The notes under the pieces were generated by a model. That model was given only the letters and a program-made list of their open reading frames with translations, was not told the DNA's origin and made no database searches. A program made the translations under genes and the position numbers. Below, one piece after another: positions 8,678 to 15,458 of a stretch of 38,813 bases of DNA. The stretch covers positions 1-38,813 of the forward strand of contig JANYHW010000051.1 in assembly GCA_025358885.1 (NCBI GenBank). Reading direction: 5' to 3'. The first letter of the stretch is position 1. The number at the start of each line of letters is the position of its first letter. This DNA is from Cytophagales bacterium. Its GTDB lineage: Bacteria > Bacteroidota > Bacteroidia > Cytophagales > Cyclobacteriaceae.

Positions 8678-9781
8678 ATGGATCAGGAAAGGATTTCATT
8701 TGTAGCCCTTCACCTCGTGCCTGGCGTTGGTGATTTCCTCATCAAACAACTGGTTAGTTACTGCGGATCGGCCGAGGAGGTGTTTAGACAATCCAGTGCA
8801 CGGCTATTGAAAATTCCAGGCATTGGTGAGATAACGGCACGCGCCATCCAGGAAGGTAAATTGCTTGCCCAGGCTGAAAAGGAACTCAGGAAAGCTGAAC
8901 GGGAATTCACCCAAATACTTTTTTTTACAGACAAAGCTTATCCCCTTCGCCTCAGGGGCATAGACGATGCACCCTCCATGCTTTATGTAAAGGGCAACAT
9001 AAATCTTAATCACCCCAAGACTATAGCCCTGGTAGGCACCCGACAAGCAACCCCCTATGGCAAGGAACAAGTTGAAAAACTTATCGAAGATCTTGTTCCC
9101 CATGCACCTCTCGTTATCAGTGGGCTTGCCTATGGAATTGATATCCACGCACACAAGCTTGCTCTTAGGCATCACCTGCCCACGGTTGCCGTGCTCGGAA
9201 GTGGCATTGATGTGATTTATCCCGCTGCTCACAAGGAGATTGCCAATAAGATGGTGGACCAGGGTGCCCTTATTACAGAAAACGGTTTTGGCACAGCACC
9301 GGATGCACATAACTTTCCTGCCCGCAATCGCATTATTGCAGGCTTGTGCGATGCGCTGATTGTCATCGAGGCGGCAACAAGAGGTGGCGCCCTGATCACC
9401 GCAGAAATCGCCAATAGCTACAATAAAGATGTCTTTGCAATTCCCGGAAATCTGGGGAGCATTTATTCCGAAGGCTGCAACAAGTTGATCAAAATTCACA
9501 AAGCCAACTTGCTCACTTCGGTGAAAGACATTGAGTATATCATGAATTGGAATGTCCTCGACACTAAGTCCGAGGCACAGCTCAGTCTCGATTTGTCCAT
9601 GCTGGAGCCGGATGAGCTTGCCGTATTGACGGTGTTGAAGGAGAAGAAGAATCCCACCTTGATCGATGAAATTTGCTTCAAGACCGGAATGGAACAAGGA
9701 CTTTTGGCCTCCGTACTATTGTCCCTGGAGTTCAAGAACCTCGTTGCCTCACTGCCAGGAAAAATGTATAGACGGAAATAA
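8678..9781 (+). CDS. dprA: DNA-processing protein DprA (Smf)
   Basis: A 367-residue full-length DprA. The N-terminal part (1-75) contains helix-hairpin-helix segments, including LLKIPGIGEITARAIQEG. The Rossmann-like domain (about 100-300) has VGTRQATPYG, VISGLAYGIDIHAH, VAVLGSGIDVIYP, NFPARNRIIAGL and ATRGGALITAEIA. A winged-helix DML1-like tail follows (about 310-367). DprA binds incoming single-stranded DNA and loads RecA during natural transformation in the cytoplasm, and it is also widespread in species not known to be competent. It ends 16 bases before the convergent HMG-CoA lyase gene with no obvious terminator between them. Confidence 0.97.
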   Translation: MDQERISFVALHLVPGVGDFLIKQLVSYCGSAEEVFRQSSARLLKIPGIGEITARAIQEGKLLAQAEKELRKAEREFTQILFFTDKAYPLRLRGIDDAPSMLYVKGNINLNHPKTIALVGTRQATPYGKEQVEKLIEDLVPHAPLVISGLAYGIDIHAHKLALRHHLPTVAVLGSGIDVIYPAAHKEIANKMVDQGALITENGFGTAPDAHNFPARNRIIAGLCDALIVIEAATRGGALITAEIANSYNKDVFAIPGNLGSIYSEGCNKLIKIHKANLLTSVKDIEYIMNWNVLDTKSEAQLSLDLSMLEPDELAVLTVLKEKKNPTLIDEICFKTGMEQGLLASVLLSLEFKNLVASLPGKMYRRK

Positions 9782-9797
9782 CAGAAGAAAGTATGAC

Positions 9798-10646
9798 CTA
9801 TCCGGCAAAAATTTCATCCGCCAGCTTCATGGACTTTCCAAACTCTCTCCGGTCCAGGGCTGTATTAATTCCCTTGGAGTCCAGGAATGAAAGTATCGTT
9901 TCTGTGGCCACGTTGCCAACCAATTCATCTTCGGCCATAGGGCATCCGCCAAAGCCCTTGATGGCGCCATCAAAGCGCTGACATCCTGCCTCAACGGCCG
10001 CTGTAATCTTTTCAATAGCTTTTGATGGATGTGAGTGTAAGTGGGCACCAAACTCAATGTCTGGAAAGTCCATGGTCAATTTAGAAAACAAATAATGTAT
10101 CTGCTCCGGCTTGGAAATACCAATGGTATCGGCAAGAGAGATGATTCGGATTTCAAGGGTGGTGAGTATATCAACAAATTTTGCCACAACTTCAAGATTA
10201 TAGGGGTCATTATAAGGATTTCCAAAGCCCATGCTGATATACGTCACCAGGGATTTGCCTCGCTTTACACACACTTCCTGAATGTCGTTAAGTGTGTTGA
10301 GGGCTTCGGGTATTGATTGGTTTGTGTTTCGTTTTTGGAAGGTCTCAGACAATGACAATGGAAAACCTAACTGGCTCACCTTCGGGTGGAGGCTGGCCTC
10401 CTCTGCGCCCCTGAGGTTGGCGACAATCGCCAGTAGTTTCGTGGTGCTGCTGCCGAATTCAACATGGTTCAATACCTCTGAGGTATCACGCATCTGTGGA
10501 ATCATTTTAGGAGAAACAAAACTTCCTGCATCAATTGTGTCGAAGCCAACTTTCATGAGTTGGTTTAGGTAGCGCACTTTATCCTCTGTGAGGATGAATT
10601 TCTTCATTCCCTGCATGGCGTCGCGTGGGCACTCAATGATCTTCAT
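9798..10646 (-). CDS. Hydroxymethylglutaryl-CoA lyase
   Basis: A 282-residue cytoplasmic TIM-barrel enzyme of the HMGL-like family. It cleaves HMG-CoA to acetoacetate and acetyl-CoA, the last step of leucine breakdown. It begins MKIIECPRDAMQG, where PRD supplies the catalytic Arg and metal-binding Asp. It has the metal-binding HLHSHP motif and the signature GFGGCPMAEDELVGNVATE with the catalytic Cys. The frame stays open 58 codons further upstream to 10820, but that extension has no family similarity and would run into murB on the other strand, so the ATG at 10646 is chosen. No other leucine-catabolic gene is adjacent. Confidence 0.93.
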   Translation of the reverse strand: MKIIECPRDAMQGMKKFILTEDKVRYLNQLMKVGFDTIDAGSFVSPKMIPQMRDTSEVLNHVEFGSSTTKLLAIVANLRGAEEASLHPKVSQLGFPLSLSETFQKRNTNQSIPEALNTLNDIQEVCVKRGKSLVTYISMGFGNPYNDPYNLEVVAKFVDILTTLEIRIISLADTIGISKPEQIHYLFSKLTMDFPDIEFGAHLHSHPSKAIEKITAAVEAGCQRFDGAIKGFGGCPMAEDELVGNVATETILSFLDSKGINTALDRREFGKSMKLADEIFAG

Positions 10647-10676
10647 GATTGTAAATCTGGCAATAAAATTCAACAG

Positions 10677-10730
10677 CCTCAAAATAGATTGTCTCAATCC
10701 GACATGTAGATGAGAATTTTCTATTTGAGG
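10677..10730. repeat. Nested imperfect inverted repeat between HMG-CoA lyase and murB
   Basis: CCTCAAAATAGA (10677-10688) pairs with TCTATTTGAGG (10720-10730), 11 pairs with one bulged A. Inside it TCTCAATC (10692-10699) pairs with GATGAGA (10709-10715), 7 pairs with one bulged base. The structure is in the middle of the 112-base divergent intergenic region, 31 bases from one start codon and 29 from the other, which fits an operator or a leader hairpin. Confidence 0.55.
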
Positions 10731-10758
10731 TATTTTTTCTTCCTTGTCTGTTGATATC

Positions 10759-11781
10759 ATGATCAGGATAGAAGAAAACGTCTCTTTAAAGGGACTGAAC
10801 ACGTTTGGTGTAGACGTCACGGCGGCCTACTTCACTGAAATTCATACGGAGGTGCAGTTTCAAGAGCTGCTGTTACACCCGATCTATCATGGTTCCAGGC
10901 ACCTGATCCTTGGGGGTGGCAGCAATATTCTTTTCACGAAGCATTTCGATGGGCTGGTCATCAAGGCAGGCGTAAGCGGCATTTCCACAACAAAAGAATA
11001 TGATCATCATGTTTTTGTGAAGGCTGGCTCTGGCGACAATTGGCATCAGTTGGTGTTGCACTGTTTGCAACACGGTTGGGGCGGGGTAGAAAATCTCTCG
11101 TTGATACCCGGCACTGTCGGTGCAGCGCCAATGCAAAACATCGGAGCATATGGCGTAGAAATCAAAGATGTGATCGAAAATGTTACCGGATTGGATATGA
11201 TCACAGGTGATATCAGAGTCTTTAACAATGCAGATTGTCTCTTTAACTACCGTGAAAGCGTCTTCAAACAGGAGTTAAAAGAAAAATATTTTATTTCAAG
11301 TATTACTTTAAGGTTAACCAAAGGAAAGCATCAATTGAATGTGCAATATGGTGCCATTCAGGATGTACTTAGGCACCAGCATATCGATCATCCGACAATC
11401 ATTGATGTGAGTAAGGCTGTGATATCGATTCGACAAAGTAAACTACCAGATCCAACAGTGATTGGCAATGCAGGGAGTTTCTTCAAGAACCCTGCTATAA
11501 GCGAGGAAGCATTCACCTTGTTGAAAAAAGGCTATCCTACAATACCATTCTATCCTGTTGATAATCAAAATGTTAAAGTACCTGCAGGCTGGCTCATTGA
11601 GCAAAGTGGTTGGAAAGGAAAAAAAATTGGAAGGATTGGTGTGCATCCACATCAGGCGCTCGTGCTGGTTAACTATGGAGGTGGATCAGGTGACGAAATT
11701 CTTGAACTTGCGATGAAGATTCAGTCTTCAGTCAAAGATAAATTTGGTATTGCATTAACAACTGAAGTAAATGTTGTTTGA
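10759..11781 (+). CDS. murB: UDP-N-acetylmuramate dehydrogenase
   Basis: A 340-residue type I MurB. It reduces UDP-N-acetylglucosamine enolpyruvate to UDP-N-acetylmuramate with NADPH and FAD in peptidoglycan synthesis. Visible motifs are NTFGVDV, the FAD-binding LILGGGSNILF and LSLIPGTVGAAPMQNIGAYG, the proton-donor serine segment GNAGSFFKNP, and the C-terminal Glu in TEVNVV. The YRESVF segment typical of E. coli-type enzymes is present. An in-frame TTG lies 15 bases upstream at 10744, but the ATG at 10759 gives the usual N-terminus. It is a solitary cell-wall gene here, divergent from the HMG-CoA lyase gene. Confidence 0.97.
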   Translation: MIRIEENVSLKGLNTFGVDVTAAYFTEIHTEVQFQELLLHPIYHGSRHLILGGGSNILFTKHFDGLVIKAGVSGISTTKEYDHHVFVKAGSGDNWHQLVLHCLQHGWGGVENLSLIPGTVGAAPMQNIGAYGVEIKDVIENVTGLDMITGDIRVFNNADCLFNYRESVFKQELKEKYFISSITLRLTKGKHQLNVQYGAIQDVLRHQHIDHPTIIDVSKAVISIRQSKLPDPTVIGNAGSFFKNPAISEEAFTLLKKGYPTIPFYPVDNQNVKVPAGWLIEQSGWKGKKIGRIGVHPHQALVLVNYGGGSGDEILELAMKIQSSVKDKFGIALTTEVNVV

Positions 11782-11868
11782 TGTATTGATCATATAGTTT
11801 CTGGTAACGAAAAGTTGTGAATAGACTACAAGAATTTATCACACTTCAAAAAAAACCGTCAAAAATTT

Positions 11869-11897
11869 TTGTCCTTTCATAATTTATTATACCTTCG
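11869..11897 (+). promoter_or_regulatory. Candidate promoter of the Lys/Ala micro-gene
   Basis: TTG at 11869-11871, an 18-base AT-rich spacer, then TACCTTCG at 11890-11897, one mismatch to TAnnTTTG. The start codon is 41 bases downstream of the last base of this element, after an A-rich leader. Confidence 0.5.
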
Positions 11898-11937
11898 AAT
11901 ACGTTTAACGATTATTTAACCAAAAATTTTAAACGCT

Positions 11938-11994
11938 ATGGCAAAAAAAGCTAAGAAGGCTGCTAAGAAAAAAGCAGCTAAGAAAAAGAAGTAA
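11938..11994 (+). CDS. 18-residue lysine/alanine micro-protein
   Basis: ATG at 11938, 17 further codons using only GCN, AAA and AAG, and TAA at 11992. The product is Met followed by only Lys (12) and Ala (5), arranged as KKAKKAAKKKAAKKKK after MA. It resembles the repeated tail of bacterial histone H1-like proteins (Hc1, AlgP) without any globular domain. It appears to be its own transcription unit: a candidate promoter at 11869-11897, an A/T-rich leader of the kind that favours initiation without Shine-Dalgarno in Bacteroidota, and a strong terminator 25 bases after the stop, giving a transcript near 150 bases. The next gene downstream also begins with a Lys/Ala/Thr-rich tail. It could bind nucleic acid, or the transcript itself could be the functional product. 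I do not know a described family of this size. Confidence 0.6.
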   Translation: MAKKAKKAAKKKAAKKKK

Positions 11995-12018
11995 TTAGGT
12001 AACAACCTATCTTCTTAC

Positions 12019-12051
12019 AAAGGGAAGCGATCCAGGATTGCTTCCCTTTTT
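12019..12051 (+). terminator. Intrinsic terminator after the Lys/Ala micro-gene
   Basis: AAAGGGAAGC (12019-12028) and GCTTCCCTTT (12040-12049) form a perfect 10-base-pair stem with an 11-base loop. The downstream arm runs into five T (12047-12051). It separates the micro-gene from the gene at 12236. Confidence 0.85.
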
Positions 12052-12183
12052 GTTTGTCATCCATGTTGCCTTTTGGATATCTGCATCACCAGAAATGCCC
12101 TCATTCCCTGCGGGTGGGGAATAGAAATCATTGCCAAAGCCTTTAGAATGGCAACGGTTGCGTAAAATATTGTTCCAAAGTCC

Positions 12184-12215
12184 TTGGTTGCTGGGTGCAT
12201 ATCTCTCTAATTTTA
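12184..12215 (+). promoter_or_regulatory. Candidate promoter of the gene at 12236
   Basis: TTG at 12184-12186, a 21-base spacer, then TAATTTTA at 12208-12215, one mismatch to TAnnTTTG. The ATG follows about 20 bases downstream, which supports that start over the in-frame ATG at 12131, as the latter lies upstream of this promoter. Confidence 0.4.
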
Positions 12216-12235
12216 CAACCTCAAACAATCACACC

Positions 12236-12556
12236 ATGGCCAAAGCGACAACAAAGACCCCGGCAAAGACTGTAGCAAAGAAGGCTGCACCAAAGAAAGC
12301 GCTTAGCAGCACTGATCTCATCGTTAAGGTTTGCCAGGCATCATTGGCAAAGCTTAGCGAGCTTGGCATTGAACCTGAATTGCAATCTGAAATCAATTGG
12401 TGCATTGGCAGTTTTCACAATGACGGCAACCCTGTCGGGCTTTATCAAATGGCAGAGCGCTCTTTGATGGTTTTCAGAACGGAGAAAGCAAAGAAGACGA
12501 AAGGTATTACGGCAACACTGATTGGAGATATCGAGAAGTCGCTGAAAGGCATCTAG
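12236..12556 (+). CDS. Uncharacterised 106-residue protein with histone-like Lys/Ala/Thr-rich N-terminal tail
   Basis: I do not recognise a named family. Residues 1-25 form a basic low-complexity tail rich in Lys, Ala and Thr with two prolines (KTPAKTVAKKAAPKKA), like the tails of histone-like proteins. Residues 26-106 look like a small helical domain (LIVKVCQASLAKLSELGIEPELQ, then AERSLMVFRTEKAKKTKG), without signal peptide or membrane segment. An ATG 35 codons upstream is in frame, but the 12236 start has a promoter-like sequence just before it. The gene follows the Lys/Ala micro-gene and its terminator, and it converges with the dCMP deaminase gene at a distance of 10 bases. DNA or RNA binding through the tail is an inference only. 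Confidence 0.8.
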   Translation: MAKATTKTPAKTVAKKAAPKKALSSTDLIVKVCQASLAKLSELGIEPELQSEINWCIGSFHNDGNPVGLYQMAERSLMVFRTEKAKKTKGITATLIGDIEKSLKGI

Positions 12557-12566
12557 CCCAGATCAC

Positions 12567-13049
12567 CTATATCATGTGTGTCACGTTCTGCAATGTACCC
12601 CCGTACCTTGTACAAGGAATCCCAAACCGATTCAAGAAGTCGACGCCCTCATCGCTGGGTAAGCCCTTGTGTTCTGCATAGGAATTGAGATAGATCACCC
12701 GGTTTATCCCCATACTGAAGATAATCCTGGCGCATGCCAGACAAGGAGAAAGGGTTACATACAAAGTGGCATGCTCAACCGATGTCTTATTCTTCACTGC
12801 GTACAGAATCGCATTTTGTTCGGCATGTATGGCCAAAGAGCAACCTCCCTTGGAGTCCCTTGGACAACCTGTGTCCGGCCACTCCTCATCACAATTGTGT
12901 GTCCCTGAAGGTGGGCCATTGTATCCAATGGAAATAATGCGGGTGTCCTTGGTAAGCACGGCGCCAACATGCCGTTTGATGCAATGAGACCGCTTGGCCA
13001 GATTCACTGCCAATTCCATATAAATGTCATCAAAGGCCGGGCGTATCAT
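12567..13049 (-). CDS. dCMP deaminase family protein
   Basis: A 160-residue zinc-dependent deaminase that would convert dCMP to dUMP for thymidylate synthesis. The zinc and catalytic motif HAEQNA (His75, Glu77) and the second zinc motif PCLAC (102-106) are both intact. The insertion with CDEEWPDTGCP and GGC before HAE is typical of the deoxycytidylate deaminase/ComEB branch rather than cytidine deaminases. It is transcribed divergently from the DUF2911 gene across a 55-base gap holding a perfect palindrome, and it converges on the gene at 12236. Confidence 0.94.
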   Translation of the reverse strand: MIRPAFDDIYMELAVNLAKRSHCIKRHVGAVLTKDTRIISIGYNGPPSGTHNCDEEWPDTGCPRDSKGGCSLAIHAEQNAILYAVKNKTSVEHATLYVTLSPCLACARIIFSMGINRVIYLNSYAEHKGLPSDEGVDFLNRFGIPCTRYGGTLQNVTHMI

Positions 13050-13070
13050 CCTGCAAAGTAAAGAATGGAA

Positions 13071-13089
13071 TCAAAATTCTTAATTTTGA
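13071..13089. repeat. Palindrome in the dCMP deaminase/DUF2911 divergent promoter region
   Basis: TCAAAATT (13071-13078), CTT, AATTTTGA (13082-13089): a perfect 8-base-pair inverted repeat of operator size. It overlaps the exact -7-like element TAATTTTG (13081-13088) that would serve the DUF2911 gene. Confidence 0.6.
13081..13088 (+). promoter_or_regulatory. Candidate -7 element (TAATTTTG) of the DUF2911 gene
   Basis: Exact TAnnTTTG match 16 bases upstream of the ATG at 13105, giving a very short leader. No clear TTG was found at the right distance upstream. Confidence 0.45.
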
Positions 13090-13104
13090 GTCCTAAACAT
13101 TAGA

Positions 13105-13644
13105 ATGAAAGCAACTGTATTATTCTTTGCACTTTGTTTATCAAATGCGGTGCATGGGCAAGAGTCGTCGGCCAAACCGCGTCCCAGCCCGCTGGCTATC
13201 GCGGCAGCACGATATAAGGACACCTATTGCAAACTTACCTATAGCCAACCGAGCAAAAGAGGAAGGGAAGTCTTTGGCAAGCTGGTACCCTTCGATCAGG
13301 TCTGGCGCACGGGTGCCAATGAGGCCACGGAATTGACCGTGACAAGAGATTTGAAGATAAATGGAGCCGACCTGAAGGCTGGAACGTATTCTGTGTTCAC
13401 CATCCCGGGAAAGGATAGGTGGACAATCATTATCAATGGCGATCTTGGACTCTGGGGTGCATACAATTATAACCCCAAGACCGATGTTATGCGAATCGAT
13501 GTCCCCACCACAACAGATACGGAGATGGTATACGAAACATTTACCATGTGGATCGATCAAAAGAATGACAAAGCAGATTGGCAAATGGCCTGGGACAGGA
13601 CCAAAGTGATCGTACCTATCCAATTCTTAGAGCCCAAACTATGA
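13105..13644 (+). CDS. DUF2911 domain-containing exported protein
   Basis: A 179-residue protein with an N-terminal signal peptide (hydrophobic core at 3-15, probable cleavage after VHGQ near residue 19). The rest is one DUF2911 domain: YCKLTYSQPSKRGREVFG, VPFDQVWRTGANEATELT, LKAGTYSVFTIPG and WTIIINGDLGLWGAYNY. This domain is abundant in Bacteroidota and has no established function; the protein probably sits in the periplasm or at the surface. The next gene starts inside its stop (ATGA at 13641-13644), so the two are co-translated. Confidence 0.93.
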   Translation: MKATVLFFALCLSNAVHGQESSAKPRPSPLAIAAARYKDTYCKLTYSQPSKRGREVFGKLVPFDQVWRTGANEATELTVTRDLKINGADLKAGTYSVFTIPGKDRWTIIINGDLGLWGAYNYNPKTDVMRIDVPTTTDTEMVYETFTMWIDQKNDKADWQMAWDRTKVIVPIQFLEPKL

Positions 13645-14150
13645 AACCATTCTTATTCGCATCCCTGTTTATAGTGACGCATGTTGCCTTAGGTCAGGAC
13701 CTAGCGGAGCTGGACCGTCGAAATGGGTTTAAGGACCTGAAACTGGGCATGCACATCGATAGCCTCAAGGGTGCAGCATTTAAGAAAGATGTAAAGGAGA
13801 AAAATGAATATCCTGTCAAACTGTACGAAGTTGACAATGATGAGTACAAATCTATTGGTGAGGTGAAAGTGAAAAAGGTTGAAGTCAAAACCTACAAGGA
13901 CCTGGTGTATGAAATAACGGTGGTCACCAAAAAAGATACACGACTCATGAAGGGAATGGAGAAGTCATTCGGAAAACCTATCTATATGACCCCAACCGAT
14001 ACCTACAACTGGAACACTCAAAAGATGAGCCTCACCTTCCGCGATCATTCAAAGAATGAACTGCGCCTCACCTACCGTTGTTACCCTATTCTACAAATGA
14101 TGCGGGTTGACAAAGGAAAAAAGATCGACGACATCGCTACCGACTTCTAG
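13641..14150 (+). CDS. Uncharacterised exported protein
   Basis: A 169-residue protein with a signal peptide (FLFASLFIVTHVALGQ, cleavage near residue 19-20). The mature part starts with a short motif FKDLKLGMHIDSLKG, similar to that of small periplasmic proteins that begin with FxxLxLGMxxxxL, and is otherwise a charged alpha/beta sequence without a domain I can name. The ATG at 13641 is preferred to an in-frame start at 13578 because it gives a proper signal peptide and a 4-base overlap with the DUF2911 gene. Its TAG stop shares three bases with the stop of the convergent dehydrogenase gene (CTAG at 14147-14150). Confidence 0.8.
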   Translation: MKPFLFASLFIVTHVALGQDLAELDRRNGFKDLKLGMHIDSLKGAAFKKDVKEKNEYPVKLYEVDNDEYKSIGEVKVKKVEVKTYKDLVYEITVVTKKDTRLMKGMEKSFGKPIYMTPTDTYNWNTQKMSLTFRDHSKNELRLTYRCYPILQMMRVDKGKKIDDIATDF

Positions 14151-15337
14151 CCTTTGTAGGTGATCCGGTAGATTACGTTGGCCTGGTCGTCGCTCACCAG
14201 CATTGAACCGTCTGGCAAAACCAGCAAATCCACCGGACGGCCCCACTTCTTCTGGGTTGACTTGTCTAGCCAGCCACTGGCAAAGATTTCATAACCTTTC
14301 GATTGATTGTTTTCTATTTTCACCATGCTGATGCGGTAGCCGATGTGTCCAGCTTCATTGCTCCTATTCCAGGAGCCGTGCTCAGCGATGAACAAACTTC
14401 CCTTGTAGGAATCCGGGAACATGCCGGCAGTATAGAATTTCAGACCCAGTGGCGCTACATGGGGGCCCAGATTCTGCGCAGGCTTTGTGAATTCACTGCA
14501 TGCGCGTTTGCCTCCAAATTCAGGATCCTTGATAGTTCCTCCATGGCAATAGGGATATCCAAAATGCAAGCCCATCTTGGAGGCTGTGTTCAGTTCGCAA
14601 GGCGGAATGTCGTCACCCATCAAATCGCGACCGTTGTCGGTAAACCATATCTCTTTCGTGATGGGGTGCCAGGTAAAGCCAACGGTATTGCGAACGCCGC
14701 TGGCAAAAACTTCCATGTCGCTGCCATCCTTATTCATGCGTGTAATGCTGGCAAACACCGGGTCCTTTGACTCGCAGATGTTGCACGGGGCCCCAACCGG
14801 AACATAAAGTTTCCCGTCAGGACCAAAGGCGATGTATTTCCATCCATGATGTGTTTCCGTCGGGTATTTGTCATAGATAACAACTGGCTTACCCGGATTG
14901 GCAAGCTTGGCTTCAATCCCGGCGAACTTGGAAATCCGATTCACTTCAGCCACATAAAGGTCTCCATCCTTAAATGCCACACCATTAGGCATATTCAAGC
15001 CGGAAGCAATTACCCATTTCTTATCTGCCTTGTAATCTCCATCAGTGTCCCTAACAGCATAGACCTTGTCGCCGGCCTTGTTGCCAACAAACAAAGTTCC
15101 AGAAGGTGAAATTGCCATCGACCTTGCGTCTTCTACCTCAGCATAGATTTCAATCTTGAATCCCAAGGGAAGTTTGATGGTGTTCAGTGGAAGTGTGGCA
15201 CTGGCATCCGTGATAGCCGGCAGGGATCCATCTTCGGATACGTTGGTACCTATTTTACCATCCGCCCCATTCCTGGATGAATTGTTGCAGCAAAGCGCCA
15301 ACAGGGTAACGTATGGAAGGATTTTCAGGAGCTTCAT
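14147..15337 (-). CDS. PQQ-dependent sugar dehydrogenase (sorbosone/glucose dehydrogenase-like) lipoprotein
   Basis: A 396-residue beta-propeller protein. The N-terminus is a lipoprotein signal peptide (LLALCC, Cys at 16-17) followed by an Asn/Ser/Gly linker. The body matches the sorbosone/soluble glucose dehydrogenase family: LPLGFKIEIYAEVEDARSM, VASGLNMPNGVAFKDGDLYVAE, KLYVPVGAPCNIC, SGVRNTVGFTWHP, WFTDNGRDLMGDDIPP and GSLFIAEHGSWNR. Members oxidise sugars with PQQ in the periplasm, but many Bacteroidota homologues have no proven cofactor or substrate and no PQQ synthesis gene is visible here. It is divergent from the ABC-F gene across a 121-base gap. Confidence 0.88.
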   Translation of the reverse strand: MKLLKILPYVTLLALCCNNSSRNGADGKIGTNVSEDGSLPAITDASATLPLNTIKLPLGFKIEIYAEVEDARSMAISPSGTLFVGNKAGDKVYAVRDTDGDYKADKKWVIASGLNMPNGVAFKDGDLYVAEVNRISKFAGIEAKLANPGKPVVIYDKYPTETHHGWKYIAFGPDGKLYVPVGAPCNICESKDPVFASITRMNKDGSDMEVFASGVRNTVGFTWHPITKEIWFTDNGRDLMGDDIPPCELNTASKMGLHFGYPYCHGGTIKDPEFGGKRACSEFTKPAQNLGPHVAPLGLKFYTAGMFPDSYKGSLFIAEHGSWNRSNEAGHIGYRISMVKIENNQSKGYEIFASGWLDKSTQKKWGRPVDLLVLPDGSMLVSDDQANVIYRITYKG

Positions 15338-15344
15338 GAAGTGT

Positions 15345-15381
15345 GGATTTGGTCAGCAAGTTAGTGCACGCCACCAAATCC
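15345..15381. repeat. Perfect 9-base-pair inverted repeat between the dehydrogenase and ABC-F genes
   Basis: GGATTTGGT (15345-15353) and ACCAAATCC (15373-15381) are exact complements around a 19-base spacer, just upstream of the dehydrogenase start at 15337. A run of seven T follows at 15399-15405. It could be an operator or a leader hairpin. Confidence 0.5.
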
Positions 15382-15419
15382 GATGTGGGATTCAAGGATT
15401 TTTTTGGCGATGGAATTGG

Positions 15420-15427
15420 TATCTTTG
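15420..15427 (+). promoter_or_regulatory. Candidate -7 element (TATCTTTG) of the ABC-F gene
   Basis: Exact TAnnTTTG match, 31 bases upstream of the ATG at 15459. A TTG lies upstream, but only 13 bases away, so the -33 part is not supported. Confidence 0.45.
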
Positions 15428-15458
15428 TGGCATTTTTTAAGAAGCGCAAAAGGCATTC

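Noticed and set aside
8804-9697. 297-codon open frame antisense to dprA
   Set aside because: It lies wholly inside dprA, has no promoter, and its translation is rich in Cys and His in a pattern expected from reading the complement of a real gene. No family similarity was seen.
10647-10820. N-terminal extension of HMG-CoA lyase
   Set aside because: The 58 extra codons have no family similarity, cross the inverted repeat and overlap the start of murB.
13141-13623. 160-codon open frame antisense to the DUF2911 gene
   Set aside because: Fully inside a gene with clear domain and signal peptide; the translation has no recognisable motif.
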